The notes beneath the pieces were generated by a model, which worked only from the letters and a program-made list of their open reading frames with translations, searched no databases and had not been told where the DNA came from. A program made the translations under genes and the position numbers. A stretch of 64,000 nt of DNA from Nyssa sinensis (taxonomy: Eukaryota; Streptophyta; Magnoliopsida; Cornales; Nyssaceae), in NCBI GenBank assembly GCA_008638375.1, contig CM018036.1, forward strand, positions 6,944,392-7,008,391, in the 5' to 3' direction. Below are positions 37,877-50,456 of the stretch, piece by piece. Numbering within the stretch: position 1 is the stretch's first letter; each line of letters starts with the position of its first letter.

Positions 37877-40800
37877 TAATTTATTTTTATACAATAATGT
37901 AAAAAGAGTGCATATGAATCCATAATTGTATTTTATAATATTTTATTTTGATATTACATAATTGAGATTTTAAAATTACATTGGTTAAAATTAGAGACGA
38001 ATAAGCTTAAAATTTAAATTAACTTATTTCCAATCCCAATTTTAAAACTCCAATACCAAACACATCGTAATGTCCATGATCGATTCTTGTCAGGGAGAGA
38101 ATGATGAAATTGGAGAAACTGAAGCAGCAGCATGGCATGTGCCAGAGGTTGCAGTGTGTGTATTTGAGAAGGCAAGTGATGTGTTTTTGAAGTTCAAAGT
38201 TCAAAAGTTTTAGGAGTTGTTTGGATTAGTAATTAGCCATAACTTAATGTGTTTTGAGTACTTTAATTGTATTAAATTGTTTTTCATTAAACTACAGTTT
38301 GAATTAAGTCAACAAATTTAGTTTTTTTCATTAAGATGATTAAATCTATTATAAAATTTAATAAATGTTTCATTTAAGACTTGCTAAGTATATTTTAATA
38401 ATTTACCAAAATACTCAACTACTCACTATGTAACCTACCTACTTAAGGTCTAACGTGTTAGATTGTTTTAATTTTTGATCTGGGATTCATTTTGATGAGT
38501 TGGCATCAATCAATTTTCACATATGACTTTTTTGCCCTTAGATCATTTATAATAATCAAACAATTCTAAGATCTCTATCGGTTTTCGTCCATAGCGCCTC
38601 TTTCTGGTCTCTATCCTCTCTCTCGCCCTCATATTTTTTATTCTTTGCTCTAACAGCCTCCTTTCCATGATCGCTTGCCGAAGAAGCATTTTCCAATGAC
38701 ATCCAGTCACAACGCAAAGTTGGTAACTACATTGGCTCAAAAATGAGTTCTGGCTCAATACAAGTTTTGCTCATAATGCTCACGTTGTTCTTAATCTCAA
38801 AATACAATGAATGTGAATGTGGAATAGCAGAAGATACATTTTCTCTCGTGCAGGCTAATGAATGTAGTTTGTACTTGATTAGCAAATGCTTCCCTTCCAT
38901 CCCATTTTTTCCAAAATTCCATTATATTTTTGTTGCTTTGTATTTCACAATGTGGTATTTGTTTATTGCTTTCTCTTCATTTTGATAGTCCTTACATCCA
39001 CAAATCAGTGTTTTATGGTCCAAGTTTATTATGTATTGTTTAGTATTTACGACTTTTTTTTGTTCCATTGCTAGCAACTTTTTATCAAAGAAAATAGTCC
39101 TTTAAATTTCTAGTTGAACTTGGTGTCAATTCAATATACTTAAAGCATTGATGTTCAGGTTTTGTGGTTAGTTCGAAAACGATGACTCTTTGGAATTATA
39201 TAGCAATCAGTGGCTTTGTTAATTCATCTTAGAAACTCATTTTTCTTAATTTTATGAAACTGTAGAGTTTCACACTTTGGCATGCATAATGTCTAGTAAA
39301 GATTCCACACTAATAGTATTTAAATGCCTAAATGGGTAGAGAGGTTTCGAAAAGAATATCAAGAAAAGAGGTACAATGCCTAAGCAAAAGCAAAGAAAAG
39401 AAATTCATAACTAGTGCTTTTAAGAGTTTATTAGGCTTAAGTCTTTCAAAAGATATTAAATTATGATAAATTTGAAGCACTTTTTGAATTCAATTGTGTA
39501 AAATTGTTAAAAATCAATTGTGTAAAATTTTAGACTTTGTACAACTAATGAATTTTTAATCACCCATGCTTTAATTACAATTTTTTTGGACAAATTTTTA
39601 CAACTTTGAAAGTTAATTCTAATAATATAACACGTGACCAAAAGTAATATAAAACTAAAAACAATTGGAAATTTTCTCAATTTTTTGTGAATGTGTAAAA
39701 TTTCACAGTTTCAATAAAAATATAATTATTTACACTTTCACTGGGGCAAGTTTTGTCATTGAAAAGTTGTACATTTTTACACTTTTACTGAGTCGAAATT
39801 TCACAGTTTTGGATTGATTTTTTTTCTTCAATATCTCTTATGCAATATGGATATTTTTTGATATATTTTAATTTTTAGAGTCCAAATATATAAATTTTAT
39901 TAAAATTCGGTCTACAAATTATAAGTTATGGAATTTTAAAATTTTGAAAAAAAATTTGAACAACGTGCACCATTCTCGCGCCTCACCTTCTAAAGTGATA
40001 AACTAGTTAGGAATGTAAGGGTATTTTAGTCCTTGAAGGATTTGGTGGGTCAATTGTTTTGAGAGTGAACTTTCTTGTAATATATGGTCTTATGCAGGAC
40101 CTTTGACTGCACGACCCTGTTATATAATTCTTATTTTACAAATCCACTTCGATTGGATCTTGAAGAATTAAATCCAATAAACTCAACAATAAGTACATAG
40201 ATAAGCTTAGCCCAAAACTAGAAGGAAGAAAATAAATAACTACACATCTCCCCCAAGTGATGGTGAGAGTAGAACCAAGAATTGTCCATTATGAGTGGTC
40301 ATAAATTATCAATCAAACTAGCCTGAGTTAACAATTATTTTAAAATTATTTTGTATTGGTTATGTTTTTCAAAACGTACAAAAATGCATTTGTGGGCTAC
40401 CTTTTTTCGAACACCCACTTAATTTGCCTTTTGTGTTTTTGATTAGTTTGATGCCAATAAAGTGAAAATTACTAATAAAAGAAAAATGTTACGTGTAATA
40501 GATTTTTTTAATGATAATATTACTATAAGCTCACGTTCATATAAGATAGGGTATTTTCACTATTTGATGGCCTAGAAATTAGAGAAAAAGTAATTGGAAT
40601 AAATAAAAACCCAATCTCTAGACCATCTAATGATTAAATACATTGTCTTATATAAGTTTGAACTTACAATATTATTGCCATTTTCTTAATAGATTTTCTC
40701 ATTTGCAAACACAAGGAGGTGGGGACGTCTAGATAGTAGATACAAGTAAGTGGTCTCACGTACATTTATTAGAGCAAATTTTACCTCCTTGTATTTAAAA

Positions 40801-41845
40801 GTAAGAATTTATTAACAAATTATATATAACATTGCTCATATGAAAATTCATTAGTGTTTTGCAACTTAATAAATAAAAAATATAAAAAGAAAACAAAATA
40901 TGCTGAGGTCTAACATTCATCCAGATTCTCGATGGGGGAACTTTGGTACACCCTAGGACGGGGTTAGGAATTTACCTTAGGGAAGGCAAATTTTTTTACT
41001 AAATATTCAATCATAAAATTTAAAATTACTAAAATTTTAAATTTGAACATGTTTTCAATAAGGAGTTAATGTTATTGATATAAAAGAATTTATAAATTAA
41101 ACAAAATACAAAAAAAAAAAAAAAAATCTAAAAGGTCAATAAATTTTCCATTAAGGGGTGAAATTGAAATAAAATTATGGGTGAAATGTAAAAAATTTTA
41201 GACTTATGAGAAAAAAAAATAAAAACTAAAAAAATCTATTTAAAAATATAAATTAAGGATTTCTAGCATTACACAAATCTAAATCAAGATCAATAACTTA
41301 TGGAAGTTCAAATATTACCAAGTGGACCAAGCTTTCAACATGATCAACTAGTTATCTTAAAGAAGATGAATGGGGCCTTGCGAATATGGATGGGCTTGCT
41401 TAAACCCAGACTCACTTTCTCTTTCTTGTCAGCAGATAATCACAGTTCTATAAACTTGATTTTCTTCTTCCAACTTAGTCGATACCCAATCTCATGAAGT
41501 TTAATATTAGGCCCACGAGCCAGCCCAACAATATCCCGTTCTATCATCCTCTCTCGAAATTAGATGATTTTTTTGTCACGTTTTAATTGAGGTGCCAGGA
41601 TTTAACTATACGATGTTTTACACGCATTAATCAAATCGTAAATTTCGTAACTTGTGACTCACCGTAACATTTCTCTTTATGTTTATACTATATTATAAAA
41701 GGAGTCCTAATTGGGTCGCCTCCATTATTTTCGCATTTCAATTGTTGGGAAATTAGGACCGACTTATTATTCGAGTGATGCTACTGCTCATCTCTACGTA
41801 ATTGACATGCATTCAATTTCCTTCTCCAATATTTGTATAAAAATG

Positions 41846-42075
41846 GGATAAATTACACTAATTTCTTCTAAAATTTTTGACAATTACAAATGCATTTCTT
41901 AAAGTTTCTGAAATTACACTATCCTCTCTTATTTTTACTGGCAAACTACACATATCTCTTATTTTGTCTATTTTTTTTAAATGACGAAAGTGCCTCTCTT
42001 ATTTTATTTTATTTATTTTTTTACATTTATTTAATTTTGATCATTTTTTTCTTATTTTTTTCTTTCCCACTCTAC
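41846..42075. mobile_element. Arm of the foldback MITE family
   Basis: Begins GGATAAATTACACTAATTTC, then TTTTGACAATTACAAATGC, and continues into CTCTTATTTT words shared with the copy at 16107. I see no second arm, so it is probably truncated. Confidence 0.65.
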
Positions 42076-42512
42076 TCTCCAGATACAAGTTTAATTCCAT
42101 ATTACTGTTTTTATTAATTATTTTTTTGACACAACAACGGGAGAGAAAAAATCGAACTCACCCACCAACTGTATACTTGAATAAAACCTCAATATTTATT
42201 TTTCATAACGAATAACCATCGGATAATTCAAGAATATATTTGAATATATTCATAAGGATAAAATATTTGAATTTAAATGACTCCAACAAATTCAAGAGTC
42301 CATTTGTATGTTTGAATTTGAATGACCCCCAAGAGTCCATCCATTTGGGATAATATATTTGAACAAGGAGTCCCCTAGGGAGTGATATATTTTTTGAATA
42401 AGGAAGTTTGTTAGATAAATGTAATGCTTATCTTATCAGGAGAAGTGTATTCCTCACGTGTAAACATATTGCTAATAAACACATGGGCTACTCACGGTAA
42501 CTCCAATGGTTA

Positions 42513-42847
42513 TAGGGTTGTAAATGAGTTAAGTTATTCTGAATAGTGGGTTGTTTAAGTTTGATTTAATAAAATAAATGAGTTTCAAATTATGATCAAG
42601 TTTGACGATTTCGAACAAACCTCTAATCAAGACGGTTGCGAACCAAACTCGAGTGACTTAATATTTTATATAGTATTAGACTACTTTTTAATTTATCGAG
42701 TTAGGTTTGAGCAGATCTCAATAAATTAACAAGTTTCAAAATATGTTCAAGTTTAAATTATCTATCTTACGAGCCGAATTCAAACGAGTTTCTATCCGAG
42801 TCGATCACGAGCCAAACTCAAATAACTCGACTTATTTTATCATCCTA
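42513..42847. mobile_element. hAT-like MITE, 335 bp
   Basis: The left end TAGGGTTGTAAATGAGT and the inward-read right end TAGGATGATAAAATAAGT form inverted termini. The flanking octamers AATGGTTA and AATGACTA match at 6 of 8 positions. The interior carries repeated words of the type AACTCGAGT/CGAGTT on both strands. Non-coding. Confidence 0.7.
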
Positions 42848-44287
42848 AATGACTAATAGATTTTGATTAATAATACAATTTTGAGTTTATCTTGAGAATT
42901 TTTTTCTCTATCAATTTTTTTTTTTGGGGTAGATCCTCTCTATTATCTTAAATATGACATACATATATAGAGTTTTTTTCTTTTTGACCCAATCTTTTTC
43001 CTATTTTAAAATAGTAGTGGGCTCCATCACATTCCCAGGCCTGTTGAAATACTCTTAGGCTTCAAAATTCTCTCTCTCTGTTATCTTAAATATGACATAT
43101 GAGGACGGGATTTGACGCGGTGAAAAAAAAAGATTACCCTATTGTAATATAAAAGTTAAATATTTGAATTACGAAAATAATATTTTTATTTTTAGGAATA
43201 AGATTACAATCTAACTTTTCTTACACTTTACAGTTGTGAGAATCTCGTGATTTAGACTCACATTTTTTAAATTAAAAAAAATCTTAAATGTTAAATACAT
43301 AGTGTTTTTTTTTTTTTGGGTACTCAAAATGTTTTCCTATTTTGTAGTTGTGGGTGGGATCCATCCCATTCCTAGGCCTGTTGAAATACCCTAAAAATAA
43401 AGCAACAAGATTGCAAATGATCATGGTGCAACTTTGACTTTAAACTCAAGGGTCTCATGCTCACCAGCACAATTGATTGATTAAAGTGAAATTCTATTAT
43501 GTCTCTTAAGTATGGATAGGAGGGCTAAGTGTCAATATGATGAGGTCTAGCAAAGATACACAGTTATATATATATAGCATGACTCATACTATATATATAT
43601 ATAGCTGTAACCTCGGCACATGAATATGAATGATTATGTGATATGCTGTTCCCCTTACCCTCTCTCATTAAAAGAAATTAATTCTTGATCACAACATCAT
43701 TATATCAGTGTTCCTTTTACTTGATCCCTCAAGGTTCACAGTGGTTAAAGTACAAAATGAGAATAATGAAGTTTTGAAAAAGAAAAGTGGTTTTCTATAG
43801 AGTTGTGTAATGGGGATGCTTTCCAATTTTCTATGGGTCTTCTCCCTGTAGCTTTCTATTCATGTTAGAGATATTAAATGTGTGTTTGATTTAGTTTGAT
43901 AGATTTCAAAATAGATATTATAAAATTTAAAACGATTTTTTTTTAATAAATTAAGTATTTGATTCAACTTTTTAAATACATAAGCAGTCTAAAATGAACG
44001 TCTTTATTAAATTATTAATTTTTTTTTTTCAGAATACAAACTCTTTCAAACGAGTCTTAAATCAGATAGAGACCACATTTCCCCCACTTTATTATGGGGC
44101 TGAGAACTTGAATTCTGTATACCGGTAGCTTCTTAAACCAACCAATAAAAAGGGCATCCCAAATCCATTTTCAGCCAATAAATGATGTCTGTTTGAAGCT
44201 TTTTGTGCTCTTGTAATTGGTGGAGGTGGGCCACCTTCTCCCCTAATAATAGACAACACCCATCCTTCTGTATTCCATATGTTGAAC

Positions 44288-44432
44288 AAGAACACATTTA
44301 CACACACACACACGCACACACACACGCACACTCTTCTTTGCATTTACAATTCATTGGTATCCTTATATATTTAGTTTACCCGAGTTTACCCTTGTGGTGG
44401 TAATAGTTAATAACACACACATACACACACAC
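44288..44432. repeat. CA-rich microsatellites
   Basis: Two (CA)n tracts with CG and TA interruptions, at about 44301-44330 and 44413-44432. Confidence 0.9.
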
Positions 44433-44735
44433 TGTGTGATTTGTATATACTTCTTCACGTATACCTTGCATTTAGAACCCCTATATATTTAGTTTAGACT
44501 TGTGGGTATACATTTGACATGCATTTACATGTAAAAGGTCCAAAAAATGAGATGAATTCAGGGGGAAGATTTTGACTTTCTTGCCAATGAATTAGGCACA
44601 AAATCTGGAAATTTTTGGACAAAGAATGTATGGTGCAGAAGTTAATCTAATGAGTGTAACAGTCTGATTTTAGTCGTACAGGTTTCTTGGTAATTCTAAA
44701 AAATATTGAGTTTATAGAAGTCATCGGGACTCATA

Positions 44736-45190
44736 TAGAGTCGTAAACGGGTCAAGTCAAGCTGATTTGTATAATGAGTTATTCAAACTCGATTCGTTAA
44801 AATAAACGAGATGCGAATCATATTTAAGTTTAACTTATTAATATTTCTAACCGAATTCAAACAAATTTTTGATCGAGTTAATCGTGAGTCGAACTCGAGT
44901 AACTTGATTTTTTTATATAGTATTAGATTACTTTTGGTTTAATGAGACGAACTCGAACTAAATTCAATAAACTTACTAATTTTAACACATATTTAAACTT
45001 GACTTGTTAATCTTACAATCACATGTTGAGTCAAGCTCTTATGTTTGATAACATAATAACTTTTAACTTTATTACACATCGATTTTTGTGCTATTTATTT
45101 TGTATGTTTATATATAGAAACTTATTCTTTATATTAAATTAGATTTCATAAAGTCCTTGTTGACTCGTGAATTGAACCAAGTCCAAATGA
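44736..45190. mobile_element. Degraded relative of the 42.5-kb hAT-like MITE
   Basis: It starts TAGAGTCGTAAACGGGTCAAG and shares GAGTAACTTGATTTTTTTA, TATAGTATTAGA and the CGAACTCGA words with 42513-42847. The right boundary is not clear. Confidence 0.5.
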
Positions 45191-45205
45191 GTTGTAGCCA
45201 CGCAA

Positions 45206-45625
45206 CTCAGGGTCATCAAAAACAAATTAATTTTTTATTGATTTATTTTTGGATCGCCTGATCAACCGTTCATATTAAAAAATGATCGGATGGGTGCATT
45301 GAATAAATATTTTATGAATAGGTGTGTCCAATGAGTATTTCAGAAAGATTGTGTCTTTTGAATGGAATAGTTGTGCCTTCACACTACGCGCAATAATTCG
45401 CACATGCCTTTGCACGCAATGCAGATTCATCAAATACAAATAAATTTTTTATTGATTTATTTTTAGATTCCCTGATCAACGATTTATATTAAAAGATGAT
45501 CGGATAGGTACATTGAATAGATATTTCATGAATAGGTTTTTCATGAATAAGTTTGTCCAATGGGATATTTTCAGAAAGGTTGTGTCTTTTTCAAAAGACA
45601 CATTGAATGAAATTGTTGCTGACTT
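45206..45625. repeat. Imperfect tandem duplication, about 215 bp apart
   Basis: Both copies contain TTTTTTATTGATTTATTTTT, then CCTGATCAAC and GATGATCGGATRGGTRCATT, then AATAGG..GTCCAATG. The first copy is at about 45206-45375 and the second at about 45424-45625; the second has a small extra duplication of TTTTTCATGAATA. Confidence 0.8.
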
Positions 45626-46697
45626 CTTTTTTAAAAACATGTCATTTGAAAAGATTATGTCTTTTCATGAATAGGTTATGTATTTTTCTTGAAAAGACAT
45701 CCCTGTATTTATAAATATAACAATACAAATTAAAAAATAATAATCAAACTCTCTCTTTCAAAATAAAAATTTTAATCAAAGAACTTCACAAGAAATCCTT
45801 CAATTTTGTTGGTTGCAGTTCTTTAAATTGAAGGCTTTATTGTATCTTGAAGACGATTTTGCCAGTAACTTATCAGCAGACTTTATTGAGTGAGGGCAAA
45901 TTACGTTCTAAAGAAAGTATCTTTAAAGATACTTTAAGCTCTATAGATTTATTCATACTGTTCAGATATCACATTTCAAACAAACTTCTAACCGAATCAA
46001 TCACAATACATGTTAGTCCTACAATAATTTTTCATGATAATGAAATAAAAAATTTAAATTTTATGTACGATGTGAAAATACGATACCGCGCATGTGCCAA
46101 TGAGAAAAACTATTGGTCGAAATAGAGCAACACATGGCATGGTCACTGACTTACCACGTGTCAAGAGATGAGGAGGTTGCCAAATGGAAAACCCCCTGAC
46201 AGGTCACCATCCAAATGCCAACTAACATGGCTGTGCCTTATAATTTGATCCCTACCCTATGACTGCTTAACAAAGACCTTCACGTTAGTTCTGTCCCAAA
46301 AAGCTTTTGCCAAAAAAGGTAATCAAAACACTCAATCAACGGCTCTGTTTAATCCTCATATCCTTAATCGACGGCTGCAGTTACTCGACAAGAGAATCGT
46401 TTAACAGGGAACGAATCCAAATCTTCCATGTGGGGGCGTCGCTTTCACGTAGAGAAGTCCCAAGTCAGCAAATTGACGCATACTGCGGCCTCTATAGCGG
46501 GCCATGTGTTGGGTCTATCGTGTAGACAAGTGGCACTTATGAGGACGTCGGTATGCCATGTCAGCATGGTGGATTGCATTTGATTTGTTGTCCATAAATA
46601 TTCTTGAAAAAAGAGCAATGAGAACCAAGAAGAAGAAAAAAAATTAAAAACAAAGTTGGGCCCATTGGGCCATCCAAGTTTGATTTATGGTGCAAAA

Positions 46698-46769
46698 GCA
46701 TGTGCTACTGTCATTACAATTTTAGGTCTAATTGCATGTGCTATTGTCATTACAATTCTAGGTCTAATG
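46698..46769. repeat. 36-bp tandem duplication
   Basis: Two adjacent copies starting GCATGTGCTAYTGTCATTAC, differing at three positions, at 46698-46733 and 46734-46769. Confidence 0.93.
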
Positions 46770-47129
46770 TATCAAATCAATGCATTAACATATAAATAGC
46801 TGCCTTTAAAACGTTACAGACAATTATTAAAAAAAAAGTCAAATTATACTACTGTCGTTTTGATTATTGATTTAAAAAATTTTAAATAAAATTATGTAGC
46901 AGGAATACTTAATTATATCAGTGAATTGATGTGATTTGAGTTTAAATTGGATCGGTTTCTCAATTAAGCCACTTAAGTAATCGAGTGACTTGGAATAATT
47001 TTATTAAATTAATAAAAATGATAAAATTATCCAAATTCAACTCACAATGTCTAGAAAACTAAGGGATTATCATGCAATGTAATATTTGACTTGAATTTTA
47101 ATAATATATTAGGTATAATCACTAATATT

Positions 47130-47290
47130 AATCACTAATATTTTTTTAACGATGTTAAGATGAAAGTTAACAATCGGACTTTTTGTATTAAAAATTTTTT
47201 TTTTTGGACTTTTTAGATAGAAAAAATGTATCATGAATTTTTTGAATTGAAAAAATTTATTATAGGAACTTTTTAATATTTTTCTCAAAA
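47130..47290. repeat. Dispersed repeat, uninterrupted copy
   Basis: This sequence (TAATATTTTTTTAACGATGTTAAG through AGGAACTTTTTAATATTT) matches the two pieces that flank the foldback MITE at 15990-16560. Confidence 0.65.
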
Positions 47291-48221
47291 AATTTCATTC
47301 ATTAAAGGATATAAAAGTGTGGTTCTATTATTTTCCCTCAAAATGTAAGTCAAGACAAACACTAGATAGCTAGGGGTCCCATGAAATCCAGAGGTTTATT
47401 GCATTGTTAAGAGAGAATAATTAACTAATAGGGTAGGGTTGCTTGTGTTCCATTTGTTAGCTTATTGTTAATGATCCCACTAGCTTTAACTTGTAGTATA
47501 AAGAGATTAATGACTAGAGAGCTTCCATGATTAATTTGTAAAATAAAACAAGTTAAAGATAGCTAGCTCCTAATAGCCTTAACTAAATATATAGTTGTAT
47601 ATGTGTGTGTATAAATTTATATTTATCACAGTCTGATGGAGAATAATGAGAGATGGAAAATGAAAACAAAATAGGTCTCTTCCAAGAATTAAAACAAAAA
47701 CAAGATGGGTGATTTCTATTAACACCAGCTAATTAAGATATTGTTAGCGACGTGATATGATTAGTGTCCGTGCTTATGGGAAGTAATTAGCATAATTTTT
47801 CTTTAATTGTATAATAGAGATCTTAATTCTACATTGTTGTTATTAGTTTTGTAGAACTCATCTTGTTCTACCATAATTTAATTAGTAAATCAACCAAATT
47901 TGATATTATAGAGAGTACATCAACCTTATCTTTTCATGTAATTACAATTGAAGCACAAATAAAAGTTTAAGTTGTTAAAGAGAGTATAATTTTATTATTA
48001 TATTGATATCAGAAAAAGGATTTTGAATATAGCTTCCTTTAAGTTTATTTTGGGAGTTTTCACTTGTATTTATAATAATTGATGTAGACATTATATTACA
48101 TTTGAAATTCAAATTACATTAATTGTATCAATTCAACTAATATTTGACTTGATCGATGATCATCTTTTTGTGATGTTTGAAATGATCTTTGCTAAATTTT
48201 TTTTTGTGATGTTTGAAATAG

Positions 48222-48335
48222 TGACAGGATTTGAGAATAGCCTACTGCCCTAGTAGGGTTGGCTGTATATTTATATACAAGTAAGGTAATATGATGAAAA
48301 TACAGTAGTGCCCTCAAGGCTTACATATCCTATTA
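48222..48335 (-). repeat. 3' LTR of the copia element (114 bp)
   Basis: On the plus strand it runs from TGACAGGATTTGAG to CATATCCTATTA and matches 52161-52274 with about three substitutions. The adjacent minus-strand sequence ACTTGCGGGGTG is the likely polypurine tract. Confidence 0.92.
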
Positions 48336-49593
48336 CACCCCGCAAGTTGTTGGGGAGGCTTCCACAACAATTAACTTGTGTCGAAAAATGGAAAAAGTAT
48401 AAGTGGGAAGACCCTTGGTAAAGAAATCTGCAAGTTGATGGGAAGACTGAACAAATAGTACTTTAAGAAAGCTACGACTCACCAAATCACGTATGAAATG
48501 ATAGGATATCTCAATGTGCTTGGTGCGAGCATGAAAAACAGGATTGACAGCTAGTTGAGTCGCACCCAAGTTATCACAGTAAAGAAAGCTAGGAGAGGTG
48601 ATAGGAAAGCCAATGTCACGTAAAAGATATGTAATCCACAACAAATCAGGAGCAAAAGAGAGAGCTTTCTATTCAGCCTCTGTACTGGATTGAGTCACAG
48701 TCACTTGTTTCTTTGTACTCCAAGAGATAGGATTGGAGCCAAGAAAAACACAGTGACCCATAGTAGAGCGACGAGTATCAGGACAACCAGTCCGGTCAGC
48801 ATCAACAAAGCAAGAGAGACTAGGAAAAGAAGATGTGAGAAACCGAATACCATAACCTAAGAGTGCCCTTCAGATATCGAAGAATACGCTTGACAGCCTG
48901 AAAATGAGCATCGGGAGGGGCATGCATGAATTGACAAACTTGCTGGACTGCATATGTGATGTCGGGACGTGTGAAGGTAAGATATTGTCGAGCACCAACA
49001 ATACGCCGATACTCGGTGGGATCGGGTAGAAAGGCACCATCATGAAGAGACAACTTTTTCCTGGAAGTAATAGGAGTGGAAGTGGGCTTGCAAGACAACA
49101 TGTCTAGGCGAGTAAGTATAGAAATAAGATATTTAGATTGTGTTAAGTGCATATGCGAAGAGGTGCGATGAGCCTCGATGCCAAGAAAATAGTGAAGATC
49201 ACTAAGAACTTTCATAGAGAACTGAGAAGACAAGCGATCAATAACAGATTGAATAAGAGCAGGAGAGGAGCCAGTCAGTATAATGTCATCAACATAGAGC
49301 AATAAAATAACTGTCCAAGATGAAGAGTGAAGAACAAACATAGAGGAGTCAGCTTGACTACACCGAAAACCAATAGTAAGAAGTGCAGAGCTAAAGCTTT
49401 GAAACCAGGCCCGTGGTGCTTGACAAAGTCCGTAAATAGCACGATGCAACTTGCAAACATGTGTGGGACGAGAGGAATCAATAAAAGTAGGAGGCTAGGA
49501 CATATAAACCTCCTCATGGAGATGACCATACAAGAAGGCATTCTTAACATCCAATTGTTTAATGGTCCAGCTTCGAGAAACAACGATAGATAG
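48336..49593 (-). pseudogene. copia reverse transcriptase and RNase H
   Basis: The reverse transcriptase contains RAIYGLCQAPRAWFQ, the catalytic LLLYVDDIILTG near 49275-49310, and the later blocks HYFLGIEA and RRIVGARQYLTFTRPDITYA. RNase H follows with LYCDNLGATQLAVNPVFHA, RTKHIEISYHFIRD and QLADFFTKGLP near 48400-48580. Frames change between the pieces (near 49450 and 48820), with a stop near 48645. The usual upstream block with the fingers of reverse transcriptase is present only in broken form near 49593-49830. Confidence 0.9.
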
Positions 49594-50103
49594 GACAGTG
49601 CATATGGTAGTAGCCTTTACAACAAGGCTAAAAGTATCATCAAAATCAACACCTTTTTGTTGAGTAAATCCCTTGGCAACGAGTCATGCCTTAAAGCGCT
49701 CAATTGAGCCATCGGCACGCTCTTTTACTTTGTAAACCCAGCGGCAACCAATAACATTCATCGAAGAATCATGGGGCACAAGGGACCAAGTACCATTATG
49801 GAGAAGAGCACGATACTCATCCTCCATTGCAGAGATCCAGCGATGGTCTTGTGAAGCTTCCTTAAAAGAAGTGGGTTCCTTGGGGCTTGTAGCACATAAA
49901 AGAGCAAGAGAATGGTGGTCCTAAGAGAGTGCTAAAGTAAAGAGTACGAGGCCGGCGTGTTCCATCACGACTTCGGGTCACCATTGGATAGAATGAGCTT
50001 GAAGGAGGTGGAGGACTAATAGGTGCATCAGTTGTAGAAGGATCAACCATAGAAGGCTCAACAATAGAAGAGCTTGTAATGGGGTGAGGTTCCGGATCAC
50101 CAT

Positions 50104-50313
50104 TTACACAAAAGGGGAAGTAGGTGTTGTAGCTCCAAGTTCAGGCATAGTGGTCGTCAGTGATGACTGAAGAGGAGTGGGTGAACCACAGATCAATGTA
50201 GGAGGCACAACAAGTGGCAAGGAGACAGGAGAAGTAGTGCTGGGAGTGGGGAGAATGCCATAAGACCTAGAGGTAAGATGATATGCAAAAGGAAACATAT
50301 TCTCATCAAACAC
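50104..50313 (-). pseudogene. copia region downstream of integrase
   Basis: The frame LRHVVFDENMFPFAYHL is the conserved block that normally follows the copia integrase core, here followed by a Ser/Thr/Pro-rich linker. The integrase core that should precede it is missing. Confidence 0.8.
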
Positions 50314-50456
50314 AACATGACGTAAACAAATTAAACCGCCACATGACGAGAAGCTGGAGAAGAAGAATAGCCACCAAACTGAACTGCCACATGCTTTTTA
50401 TTTGTACCAACCGTTTCTTTGTTGAGTCTATTCCTACTAGTCAACTCAAGTACCCC

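Larger units (their letters stand above)
34500..48221. other. Repeat-rich spacer without recognised genes
   Basis: About 13.7 kb of mostly AT-rich DNA. It contains two hAT-like MITEs, arms of the foldback MITE family, tandem duplications near 45.2 and 46.7 kb, CA/TA/GA microsatellites, and short blocks whose GTTTGG-type ends suggest further decayed MITEs (about 36895-37100, 38030-38230, 43880-44060). The open frames are short and match nothing I recognise. Confidence 0.7.

Noticed and set aside
38543..38758. 71-codon minus-strand ORF rich in Arg and Lys
   Set aside because: The basic composition comes from CT-rich DNA on the other strand; no family match, no splice or promoter context.
45847..46125. 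92-codon plus-strand ORF
   Set aside because: No recognisable domain, AT-rich codons, next to a tandem duplication; likely chance.
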